6,042 nucleotides of DNA, taken from an uncultured beta proteobacterium (GTDB lineage: Bacteria > Pseudomonadota > Gammaproteobacteria > Burkholderiales > Burkholderiaceae_C). A program made the position numbers and the translations under genes. The stretch covers positions 1 to 6,042 of the forward strand of contig CAIYNH010000787.1 of assembly GCA_903927495.1 (NCBI GenBank). Reading direction: 5' to 3'. The notes under the pieces are model-generated. The model made no database searches. It was given only the letters and a program-made list of their open reading frames with translations, and was not told the DNA's origin. Positions 1-5,910 of the stretch are shown here, piece after piece. Each line of letters opens with the position of its first letter. The first letter of the stretch is position 1.

Positions 1-1428
1 CGCCAGAACCAAATACTCCTGAAAACTGTCGCGTAGGTACTGTGCAAACAACTCGGGGTCGGGCAACTGATCGAAACAGGCGGTAAACGATAGCACCAGC
101 ATGTCGTTGTAGCTGGTGACTGCAAACACCAGCCCAGTGCCGTCGGCAATGGGCATGATGGCTGACAGATAGGTGAGTCGCGCACCCTGCAAATACAGGG
201 GATGTTGCGGCCCCATCACATGGGTGATGTTGCAGTTGGCAAAGGGTGTCCAGCCGCCCAACCGGGCAGTGGCAGAGTGCAGCATCTTAGTGCTGGCAGC
301 GATCGCCACTGGGGGTGCGTGGCGAGCAACGTCGGTGATTTCGCGTGCACCCAATGCTTGTGTTATTACCTCTGAAGAAGATGTCGTGTTGGTGATGGCT
401 TGTAGACGCGCTATCGGATCTGCCAACTCGGTATGAAGACTGACCCGGGCCCAGGCAAAACCAGCTTGTTGGTCAATGGATGGGGGGGTTTGCACGCTGA
501 TCGGGGTAGCAGCCACCAGACTGTCTCGCGGAAGTTCACCTTGCAAATCCAGGTATCGGCGCAAGCCGCCCGCGCATACAGCCAATACCACGTCATTCAC
601 CGAAGCACCTTTGACCAGTGCGCGAATGGGTTCAAAGTCGGATAGTACAAAACGGCGCGTGTCAAACACCCGGTGCGGCGACACAACTGTATTGAACCGC
701 GTCATCGGGAATTCACTTGGTCGCTGTAAGAATTCGCTGGCAAATGTCTTTAGAGTCAATGCCATCATGCCCACCCCCCGGGTCAGTGGCTCCATCATGC
801 GAAGGGGAAAACTGATGGCATGAAAACCCGCACGCCACATCAGCGCCAGACCACCGGGTGGATTCTGTGGAAACCATGGCATGGGCGGTGGTGGCTTGGG
901 TGGGTCGGGGCTGAAGTCATGCAGCAGCGTTGTGATTAAGTGGTCTTGCGTTACGTCGATGGCTGCGTGGTGAATTTTGAGCAACACAGCAAAACTACCC
1001 TCTGGTAAATCCAGAAAACTGTCAAGCCCTTCAATGACATACATTTCCCATAATGGGCGCTGCAAATCTAGGGGTCGGGCGTGAATGCGAGCCGCCTGAA
1101 TACAAAATTGCCGCCAATCCCCCGGCTTTGGCAGCGCAATATGGCGAACATGGTATTCAATGTCAAAAGCTTCGTCTTCTACCCAATACGGATAGTCTAG
1201 GTCTAGTGGCACCCGCAGAACCTTTTGTCGCAACACTGGCAACTGGTGCAGCCGGTTTTCCAGGTGATTCAAAATTTGCTTGAAACGCACCACGCCATTG
1301 GGGGCGGTGCTTTGGTCATAAATATGAAGCAGGGATACATTGGAGTTAGCGTGCGCGCTGTCTGAATAAATAAACGCCGCATCGCTCGCATTGAGCTGTC
1401 GCATGGGGATTTGATGGGTGTTTGGCAT
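1..1428 (-). CDS. WS/DGAT-family O-acyltransferase, second paralog (3' end outside window)
   Basis: Probable wax ester synthase/acyl-CoA:diacylglycerol acyltransferase-like protein. Characterised members join acyl-CoA to a fatty alcohol or diacylglycerol, at the membrane or lipid-body surface. The frame is open for 476 codons from ATG at 1428 to the left edge. Family members are about 450-550 aa, so only a short C-terminal piece should be missing. Visible motifs: PLWEMYVIEGL around residues 125-135, the HHxxxD acyltransferase motif as HHAAID (H153, H154, D158), and NDVVLAVCAGGLRRYL from N278. Two positions are unusual: the glycine normally following the catalytic Asp is Val159, and the C-terminal SNVPGP-type motif is replaced by NITHVMGP. 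It begins 3 bases after the hydrolase stop, in the same frame, with no convincing SD, so translational coupling is likely. ATG at 1404 (Met9) is an alternative start. The family is confident; substrate and activity are not, and a diverged function is possible. Confidence 0.9.
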   Translation of the reverse strand, partial: MPNTHQIPMRQLNASDAAFIYSDSAHANSNVSLLHIYDQSTAPNGVVRFKQILNHLENRLHQLPVLRQKVLRVPLDLDYPYWVEDEAFDIEYHVRHIALPKPGDWRQFCIQAARIHARPLDLQRPLWEMYVIEGLDSFLDLPEGSFAVLLKIHHAAIDVTQDHLITTLLHDFSPDPPKPPPPMPWFPQNPPGGLALMWRAGFHAISFPLRMMEPLTRGVGMMALTLKTFASEFLQRPSEFPMTRFNTVVSPHRVFDTRRFVLSDFEPIRALVKGASVNDVVLAVCAGGLRRYLDLQGELPRDSLVAATPISVQTPPSIDQQAGFAWARVSLHTELADPIARLQAITNTTSSSEVITQALGAREITDVARHAPPVAIAASTKMLHSATARLGGWTPFANCNITHVMGPQHPLYLQGARLTYLSAIMPIADGTGLVFAVTSYNDMLVLSFTACFDQLPDPELFAQYLRDSFQEYLVLA

Positions 1429-1431
1429 GTG

Positions 1432-2256
1432 TCAGGCAGCTTCGTCGTGAGGTAATGCACGCCACACCTGCGCCAGTAGGCCGGTTGGCACAAATGGAGT
1501 CCATTGCCCCTCAGGCTGGGCCAGTCGGTCGGCTACGACCGACAGCACAATGCCATTGAATCCAAGGCCAATGTGACTGCCAGGAACACGAATGTTTTCG
1601 TGCATGCTGGGGTCTCCATTAATGGTGGCCTCCTGGGGCGGCACCACACCGTCGCCCAGAGAATACAGGCAACTGGTTGGCACAGCCAGGCGGCGGTGTT
1701 CGCGCAGGCTTTTGGCCCGTGGGGCCATGGTATGTGCCGCAGAACCAAGCCGGTGTGACACCAATCGGTAGAGTGCCTTGACCGCTGAGGGCGACTGGCT
1801 CCCCTGAGCGTCCATGCTCACCGGGCTACCCAGCGTGATGATCGAGCGCACACATTCAAGCGAATTTTCAGCACCATACAAAGAAAACACCCCACCCAGG
1901 CTCCAGCCCACCAAACTCACCTTGCGGCCGGTGATGTAGTTGAGGTAGCGTATTTTTTGTGGCAGAGCACTGGCGTGTTTGCTGCGGAAGCCCAGGTTGC
2001 GGCCTAACCCCCAAGTGTGGACATCGTAACCCTTGCGGGATAAAAAAGCCTTCAGTACAAACAGCGATTTTTCGTCAGCCATGAACCCGGGCAACAACAA
2101 CACCGGGTGACCATCGCCCCTGGGGGCCAGCATCAGCAGGGGCAGTGATGCTGGCAGCAGTGCTGCCTCAATCAGGGCGCGGGGCTCCAGCAGCGAGTGC
2201 AAAAAGTGGGGTGAGCCAGAGTGTTGGTGGCGAGCCACCTTGAAAGGGGTTTGCAT
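1432..2256 (-). CDS. Alpha/beta hydrolase (lipase/esterase-like) in WS/DGAT operon
   Basis: A 274-aa alpha/beta-fold hydrolase, probably acting on ester bonds of lipids. The core begins near residue 50 with HPVLLLPGF, a strand plus oxyanion-hole loop of the type seen in bacterial lipases. The nucleophile elbow is GWSLGG with Ser119, the likely acid is Asp202 in YSLGDGVVPP, and the likely catalytic His is His228 in VPGSHIGLG. The stretch around residues 76-89 (GYDVHTWGLGRNLG) is, as far as I recall, typical of a lipase-like group often found beside WS/DGAT genes. I see no signal peptide, although residues 27-44 are rather hydrophobic, so a cytoplasmic or lipid-body-associated enzyme is more likely than a secreted one. 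It starts 17 bases after the stop of the upstream acyltransferase gene, without a recognisable SD, and ends 3 bases before the next one. Turnover or remodelling of the neighbours' products is inferred from context; the substrate is unknown. Confidence 0.88.
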   Translation of the reverse strand: MQTPFKVARHQHSGSPHFLHSLLEPRALIEAALLPASLPLLMLAPRGDGHPVLLLPGFMADEKSLFVLKAFLSRKGYDVHTWGLGRNLGFRSKHASALPQKIRYLNYITGRKVSLVGWSLGGVFSLYGAENSLECVRSIITLGSPVSMDAQGSQSPSAVKALYRLVSHRLGSAAHTMAPRAKSLREHRRLAVPTSCLYSLGDGVVPPQEATINGDPSMHENIRVPGSHIGLGFNGIVLSVVADRLAQPEGQWTPFVPTGLLAQVWRALPHDEAA

Positions 2257-2273
2257 TTGGCGTGGGTTTTAGT

Positions 2274-3800
2274 TTAGGACTTTTTGGACTTGGCTTTGCC
2301 TATCGTCGGTTTATCAGGTTTGGGAGCATTCATCGGTTTGACTCGTTTAGCAAGGGTGCAGGCCCGCAATTCTTCAAAAGCGCTCATGAAGTCGTCGGCC
2401 AGCATTTGCACCTCAGGCACCGCGCAGCGTGCTGCCGTGAGGCCCAGGCACAACTTGCCGGCATAACTCATCAGGGTGATGTTCAGGCCCACACCGTGCT
2501 CCACTATGGAAAGTGGCCAATAGCCGGTCATGCGTAAGCCACCCACATACAGTGGCATGGATGGGCCGGGCACGTTCGAAATCAGCACATTGGCCAGCGG
2601 CGGTATGGCGTTTGAGATACGACTACGTCCATACAACGAGGCTAGTGTGCCCACTAGCCACGGGACTCCAATGGAAGGAAAGTCAGTTGGAATGACAGAT
2701 TTGGCCTTTTTAGCCACCGCTTTGGTTGCGCTTGCATGGGTGCGCACCGCCTGCAACCGTTTGATCGGATTGGAAATGGTGGTGGCTAGGCTCACCAAGC
2801 TCAAAGTGGCCTTGGTATGAAAGTCGGTGTCACCCTTGACCCGTAATGAGATCGGCATCGATGCTATCAGGGATTTTTTAGGTAAAGACCCCAGTCGTGC
2901 CAGATAGCGCCGAAGTGCGCCACCACATAGCGTCAGCACGATGTCGTTCACGGTGGCCTCATAGGCTGAAGCGATGCCTTTGACTTCGGACAGTGAAATA
3001 GTGGCAGCGGCAAAACCTCTCTCGCGGGTAATCGTGACATTTAGGGGTGTGCGTGGGCCAAACGCCATACCGCTTTTGCCACGCTTACCTGCGCTGGATT
3101 TACTGTCTGGTTCCGAGGGTGCAGTGAGGTCCTGCCCACCAGAGCTGCGCACCAAACCCGCCAGCGTGCGCAACATACCAGGCAAGTCGCGCACCAGTTT
3201 CACATATTGGGTGGCATCATGCCTGAAAGCGGCAGCCACCAGGCGTAAGGCCCCAGGCTTACGGTCAATCCGGGTGGAAATGGGCGCTATGTTTGCCGGT
3301 GGGGCTGGGTTGGGAGATGTGTCAAACAGTGCTGCGGCTAGTGCTGCCCCGGCCTGACCATCAAGCATCGCATGGTGAATCTTGAAATAATAGGCCTGTT
3401 CGCCGCCGGCAAGTCCTTCCAATACATACAGCATCCACAAGGGGCGAGTGCGGTCAAGCAAATCAGCATGCAGGTTGGCCACTACCGTTTGCAGCTGGGC
3501 CCAGTTGCCTGGTGCAGGAATATGGATACGTTCAATATGCTGATTCAAATCGACATCGCCTTGTAGCCATATCGGATTTGCCATGTGCAGCGGCATGGCA
3601 GCCAGTCTGCGCCGTAACACCGGTACCAGACGTTGAGCCATCATGGTTCGCACCGAGCCTTCAAAATCGCCCTGGTATCCTGGGGGCACTTCAAATAAGT
3701 GGAGTGAGCCCACATGCATCGGCGTGGCCAGCGTTTCCAGGTTCAAAAAGGTGCCATCCAGGCCGCTTAAGGGCTCCAGGCCAGATGTTGCTGTCTTCAT
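2274..3800 (-). CDS. Wax ester synthase/diacylglycerol acyltransferase (WS/DGAT), first gene of operon
   Basis: A 508-aa WS/DGAT-type acyltransferase, expected to make wax esters or triacylglycerol from acyl-CoA at the membrane or lipid inclusions. Conserved family features are all present. The N-terminus has LSGLDGTFLNLE, followed by PMHVGSLHLFE. PLW is at residues 120-122. The catalytic motif is intact as HHAMLDG (H142, H143, D147, G148). NDIVLTLCGGALRRYL starts at N285, and ISNVPGP is near residues 407-413. The last 25 or so residues form a basic Lys/Pro-rich tail ending KSKKS. Start choice: ATG at 3800 has GGGGAG five bases upstream and places the conserved LSGLDGTFL motif near the N-terminus as usual. 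A longer frame from TTG at 3845 is possible, but that TTG is the start of a promoter -35 hexamer. Likely head of a three-gene operon. The family call is strong; preference for alcohol versus diacylglycerol acceptors cannot be read from sequence. Confidence 0.95.
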   Translation of the reverse strand: MKTATSGLEPLSGLDGTFLNLETLATPMHVGSLHLFEVPPGYQGDFEGSVRTMMAQRLVPVLRRRLAAMPLHMANPIWLQGDVDLNQHIERIHIPAPGNWAQLQTVVANLHADLLDRTRPLWMLYVLEGLAGGEQAYYFKIHHAMLDGQAGAALAAALFDTSPNPAPPANIAPISTRIDRKPGALRLVAAAFRHDATQYVKLVRDLPGMLRTLAGLVRSSGGQDLTAPSEPDSKSSAGKRGKSGMAFGPRTPLNVTITRERGFAAATISLSEVKGIASAYEATVNDIVLTLCGGALRRYLARLGSLPKKSLIASMPISLRVKGDTDFHTKATLSLVSLATTISNPIKRLQAVRTHASATKAVAKKAKSVIPTDFPSIGVPWLVGTLASLYGRSRISNAIPPLANVLISNVPGPSMPLYVGGLRMTGYWPLSIVEHGVGLNITLMSYAGKLCLGLTAARCAVPEVQMLADDFMSAFEELRACTLAKRVKPMNAPKPDKPTIGKAKSKKS

Positions 3801-3805
3801 GCTTT

Positions 3806-3811
3806 CTCCCC
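3806..3811 (-). promoter_or_regulatory. Ribosome binding site deciding the WS/DGAT start
   Basis: On the minus strand GGGGAG lies five bases before ATG at 3800. It is the only strong SD in the lipid operon and supports the 508-aa product over the 523-aa frame that starts at TTG 3845. Confidence 0.8.
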
Positions 3812-3815
3812 AGGT

Positions 3816-3845
3816 ATTAAACAAATAGGTGATTGAAGGTGTCAA
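3816..3845 (-). promoter_or_regulatory. Sigma70-type promoter of the WS/DGAT operon
   Basis: On the minus strand a perfect -35 hexamer TTGACA (3845-3840) is followed, after 18 bases, by TTTAAT (3821-3816), matching TATAAT at five of six positions. Transcription would begin near 3809-3806, leaving an untranslated leader of only about 6-9 bases, and the SD at 3811-3806 would be at or partly beyond the 5' end. The hexamer match is strong but the geometry is tight. Either the mRNA is nearly leaderless or the true start site lies elsewhere. Confidence 0.55.
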
Positions 3846-3913
3846 ATCATTCTACGGCGCTCAGTTAGCTACGCAACAGGATTCAGTCACCTCGGCGCGT
3901 TTCAATGTGCGCA

Positions 3914-3927
3914 CCAGTTCAAACTGG
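3914..3927. repeat. Operator-like inverted repeat CCAGTT-2-AACTGG
   Basis: Perfect 6-bp arms around a 2-base centre. Outer partial arms TGCGC (3908-3912) and GCGCA (3933-3937) add some symmetry. It lies about 70 bases upstream of the lipid operon -35 and could bind a dimeric repressor or activator. No regulator gene is present in the window, so the role is only a guess. Confidence 0.3.
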
Positions 3928-3987
3928 CGTAGGCGCAACGGTTGCCAGTGCTGTCCGGTCAATGCGGTGTCGATGTGATAGTGGTTC

Positions 3988-4015
3988 ATTACTGAAAGCG
4001 CTCTCAGCGAGTAAT
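3988..4015. repeat. Near-palindrome in the divergent intergenic region
   Basis: CTGAAAGCGCTCTCAG at 3992-4007 is a 16-base palindrome with one mismatched pair centred on AGCGCT. ATTACT (3988-3993) and AGTAAT (4010-4015) form a second, outer inverted pair around it. There is no T run, so it is unlikely to be a terminator. It sits about 100 bases upstream of the leuA leader peptide, which is plausible for a regulator site acting on leuA or on the divergent operon. Confidence 0.3.
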
Positions 4016-4112
4016 TCGCACAGTGGTGGTTGTGTCTTGATTTGAAGGTGAAGTACCAAAACCTCATGCGTCCATGCACAAAGTAACATCCAACCTGTGG
4101 TACATTGAGCGT

Positions 4113-4166
4113 ATGCATCACCTAAATCTATCGCTAAATCGACCTTTTTCGGGCCGTAGTGGTTAG
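4113..4166 (+). CDS. leuA leader peptide (putative attenuation peptide)
   Basis: A 17-codon frame, MHHLNLSLNRPFSGRSG, ends at TAG (4164-4166). Leucine codons at positions 4, 6 and 8 are all CTA; by my reading the 512-codon leuA gene uses no CTA for its roughly 40 leucines, so these codons look chosen for sensitivity to charged tRNA-Leu. The frame lies 104 bases before leuA and immediately before a terminator hairpin, and its stop codon overlaps the arm of a competing hairpin. That is the layout of a ribosome-mediated attenuator. The SD is weak (GAG at 4107-4109, three bases from ATG). The start is supported mainly by position and codon content. The peptide itself should have no function beyond sensing leucine supply. 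Confidence 0.72.
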   Translation: MHHLNLSLNRPFSGRSG

Positions 4167-4211
4167 CGTTTGATTGCATGAACCCAAAAAGCCCGTAAGC
4201 AAACGCTACGG
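4132..4211 (+). promoter_or_regulatory. leuA attenuator: protector and antiterminator pairings
   Basis: Candidate RNA pairings seen by eye. Protector: CGCTAA (4132-4137, overlapping the last CTA codon) with TTAGCG (4163-4168). Antiterminator: GCGTTTG (4166-4172) with CAAACGC (4200-4206), plus CCGTA (4154-4158) with TACGG (4207-4211), giving 12 pairs with a 7-base bulge. A continuous 9-bp version is 4164-4172 with 4200-4208. The antiterminator uses the loop and 3' arm of the terminator hairpin, so the two are mutually exclusive. A ribosome stalled on the CTA codons would cover the protector's 5' arm and free 4154-4172. A ribosome at the stop codon would cover 4154-4172 and let the terminator form. 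Folding energies were not computed. Confidence 0.6.
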
Positions 4212-4219
4212 GCTTTTTT
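4186..4219 (+). terminator. Attenuator terminator upstream of leuA
   Basis: Perfect 12-bp stem AAAAAGCCCGTA (4186-4197) with TACGGGCTTTTT (4207-4218), a 9-base loop AGCAAACGC, and six T at 4214-4219. It ends 50 bases before the leuA start and directly follows the leucine-rich leader peptide, so it is best read as a conditional terminator for leuA. The A run at its left side means it could also stop transcripts coming from the other strand. Confidence 0.88.
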
Positions 4220-4257
4220 GTTGACCGGTTTAGCTCTATTGCGTTGGAAATACACCC

Positions 4258-4262
4258 AGGAG
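4258..4262 (+). promoter_or_regulatory. leuA ribosome binding site
   Basis: AGGAG seven bases before ATG 4270. An out-of-frame ATG at 4265 is too close to the SD and leads into a different frame, so 4270 is the start. Confidence 0.85.
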
Positions 4263-4269
4263 AAATGAA

Positions 4270-5808
4270 ATGGCGGACAAGTTAGTAATTTTTGACACTA
4301 CTTTGCGTGATGGTGAACAGTCGCCCGGTGCATCCATGACCCGCGATGAAAAGCTGCGCATTGCGCGCCAGTTGGAACGTTTGAAAGTAGATGTGATTGA
4401 AGCAGGCTTTGCCGCCAGTTCAAATGGTGACTTTGAAGCCATCAAAGCCATTGCCAATGCCATCAAAGATTCGACTGTGTGCTCGTTGTCACGCGCCAAC
4501 GATCGTGATATCACGCTGGCAGCAGATGCATTACAAAATGCTAACAGTGCAAGAATTCACACTTTTATTGCTACTTCTACCTTGCACATGGAGAAGAAAC
4601 TCAGGATGACCCCTGATCAAGTATTTGAGCAGGCCAAGCAAGCTGTTCGATTTGCCAGAAATCGTGTGGCTGATGTCGAGTTTAGCGCTGAAGATGCCTA
4701 TCGCAGCGAAGAGGATTTTTTGTGCCGTGTGATAGAAGCCGTCATCAAAGAAGGCGCTACCACGATCAATGTGCCCGACACGGTAGGCTATGCCATTCCG
4801 GAGTTATATGGAAACTTCATCAAAACCTTGCGAGAGCGGGTTCCAAACTCAGATAAAGCTATTTGGTCGGTGCATTGTCACAACGATTTGGGGATGGCTG
4901 TTGCCAATTCGCTGGCCGGGGTAAAGATTGGTGGTGCACGGCAAGTTGAGTGCACGATCAACGGTTTGGGTGAACGTGCAGGTAATTGCAGCTTGGAAGA
5001 GGTAGTGATGGCGGTGCGCACGCGTCGTGATTATTTCAATCTTGAGCTGGGGGTGGATGCTACGCAAATTTTAGCGGCCAGTCGCATGGTTAGCCAGACC
5101 ACCGGATTTGTTGTTCAACCCAACAAGGCGGTGGTGGGAGCCAATGCATTTGCGCACGCCTCAGGTATTCATCAGGACGGCATCATGAAAGCGCGTGACA
5201 CTTATGAAATCATGCGTGCCGAGGATGTCGGTTGGTCAGCTAACAAAATTGTATTGGGCAAACTCAGCGGTCGTAATGCTTTCAAACAACGCCTGCTCGA
5301 ACTGGGTGTCCAGATGGACAGCGAAGCCGACATCAACACTGCGTTTGCCAAGTTCAAAGATTTGGCTGATCGGAAAAGTGAAATTTTTGACGAGGATATT
5401 CTGGCCCTGGTTAGTGAAGAAAATGTGGCGCAAAGTCATGATCAATATGGTTTTGTGTCGCTTTCACAGCATAGTGAAACCGGTGAAATGCCGCAAGCAA
5501 CGGTAGTGATCACAATGGATGGAAAAGAAGTCACTGGTACCGCCAACGGAAATGGTCCGGTGGATGCGTCACTCAAAGCCATTGAAGTTCACGTAAAGAG
5601 TGGCGCGGAAATGGTGCTTTATTCTGTCAATGCGATTAGTGGCTCGACAGAAAGTCAGGGTGAAGTGACGGTTCGCCTGCAAAATAGTGGGCGTGTGGTC
5701 AATGGTGTTGGAGCCGACCCTGACATTGTGGTTGCCTCCGCTAAAGCTTACCTGAGTGCCCTGAATAAATTAAATAGCAAGGCGGATCGAGTCTCGCCTC
5801 AGGGTTAA
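4270..5808 (+). CDS. leuA: 2-isopropylmalate synthase
   Basis: Condenses acetyl-CoA with 2-oxoisovalerate to 2-isopropylmalate, the first committed step of leucine biosynthesis in the cytoplasm. At 512 aa it matches the length of the long, E. coli-like LeuA class (E. coli about 523). The N-terminal HMGL-like TIM barrel opens with [13 protein letters not shown], holding catalytic Arg13 and metal ligand Asp14. HCHNDLGMA supplies metal ligands His202 and His204, and NGLGERAGN supplies Asn239. [12 protein letters not shown], near residue 300, belongs to the subdomain after the barrel. The C-terminal regulatory domain, where leucine feedback inhibition acts in this family, shows NGNGPVDA (426-433) and [23 protein letters not shown] (479-501). 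Start and SD are clear. No other leu or ilv gene lies beside it; it appears to be a single-gene unit bounded by the attenuator and a terminator. Expression is probably tuned by leucyl-tRNA supply through the leader. Identity is very secure. Confidence 0.98.
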   Translation: MADKLVIFDTTLRDGEQSPGASMTRDEKLRIARQLERLKVDVIEAGFAASSNGDFEAIKAIANAIKDSTVCSLSRANDRDITLAADALQNANSARIHTFIATSTLHMEKKLRMTPDQVFEQAKQAVRFARNRVADVEFSAEDAYRSEEDFLCRVIEAVIKEGATTINVPDTVGYAIPELYGNFIKTLRERVPNSDKAIWSVHCHNDLGMAVANSLAGVKIGGARQVECTINGLGERAGNCSLEEVVMAVRTRRDYFNLELGVDATQILAASRMVSQTTGFVVQPNKAVVGANAFAHASGIHQDGIMKARDTYEIMRAEDVGWSANKIVLGKLSGRNAFKQRLLELGVQMDSEADINTAFAKFKDLADRKSEIFDEDILALVSEENVAQSHDQYGFVSLSQHSETGEMPQATVVITMDGKEVTGTANGNGPVDASLKAIEVHVKSGAEMVLYSVNAISGSTESQGEVTVRLQNSGRVVNGVGADPDIVVASAKAYLSALNKLNSKADRVSPQG

Positions 5809-5826
5809 GTGTAGATTTGGTTTAAG

Positions 5827-5862
5827 AAAGTCTCGCAAGTACTTGCTGCTGCGAGACTTTTT
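5827..5862 (+). terminator. Intrinsic terminator after leuA
   Basis: An 11-bp perfect stem, AAAGTCTCGCA (5827-5837) with TGCGAGACTTT (5850-5860), a 12-base loop, and five T at 5858-5862. It starts 19 bases after the leuA stop. The 5' arm and loop also contain a perfect 12-base palindrome, GCAAGTACTTGC (5835-5846), an alternative smaller fold. Confidence 0.9.
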
Positions 5863-5897
5863 GCGTTTAAACTATGTTGATCGGAAAGTTCGTCGTC

Positions 5898-5902
5898 AGG
5901 AG
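5898..5902 (+). promoter_or_regulatory. Ribosome binding site of the exported-protein gene
   Basis: AGGAG eight bases before ATG 5911. This supports a real gene start although only 44 codons are visible. Confidence 0.75.
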
Positions 5903-5910
5903 ATAAAGAC

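Larger units (their letters stand above)
3846..4112. other. Divergent intergenic region without a supported gene
   Basis: This stretch separates the minus-strand lipid operon from the plus-strand leuA leader. Two overlapping 86-codon minus-strand frames exist here, but neither has a good SD or family resemblance, and both run antisense across part of the leuA leader. The region should hold the leuA promoter; I see only weak -10-like hexamers (TAACAT at 4084, TACATT at 4101 preceded by TGG) without a matching -35. It also contains two inverted repeats, listed separately. Confidence 0.5.

Noticed and set aside
173..823. Plus-strand open frames of up to 115 codons opposite the second WS/DGAT
   Set aside because: They lie antisense to a gene with clear family motifs, and their translations are low-complexity shadows without SD support.
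2974..3357. Plus-strand frame of 127 codons opposite the first WS/DGAT
   Set aside because: Composition is Ala/Pro/Arg-rich as expected for the reverse strand of a GC-richer gene; no SD or family motif.
3801..3845. Longer start (TTG at 3845) for the first WS/DGAT, giving 523 residues
   Set aside because: No SD lies before the TTG, the TTG is part of a perfect -35 hexamer, and the ATG at 3800 has a strong, well-spaced SD and the family-typical N-terminus.
4084..4106. TAACAT and TGG-TACATT as the -10 of a leuA promoter
   Set aside because: Neither has an acceptable -35 at 16-18 bases; the second would start transcription at the leader ATG itself. Too weak to annotate.
3861..4179. Two overlapping 86-codon minus-strand frames between the lipid operon and leuA
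   Set aside because: No good SD, no recognisable motif, many rare-looking residues such as Cys, His and Trp, and they run antisense across part or all of the leuA leader peptide; the longer-reaching one ends at 4179, just short of the terminator hairpin.
5863..5890. Promoter for the exported-protein gene (TATGTT at 5873)
   Set aside because: Only four of six -10 matches and no -35 at the right distance, since the upstream bases are the leuA terminator stem.
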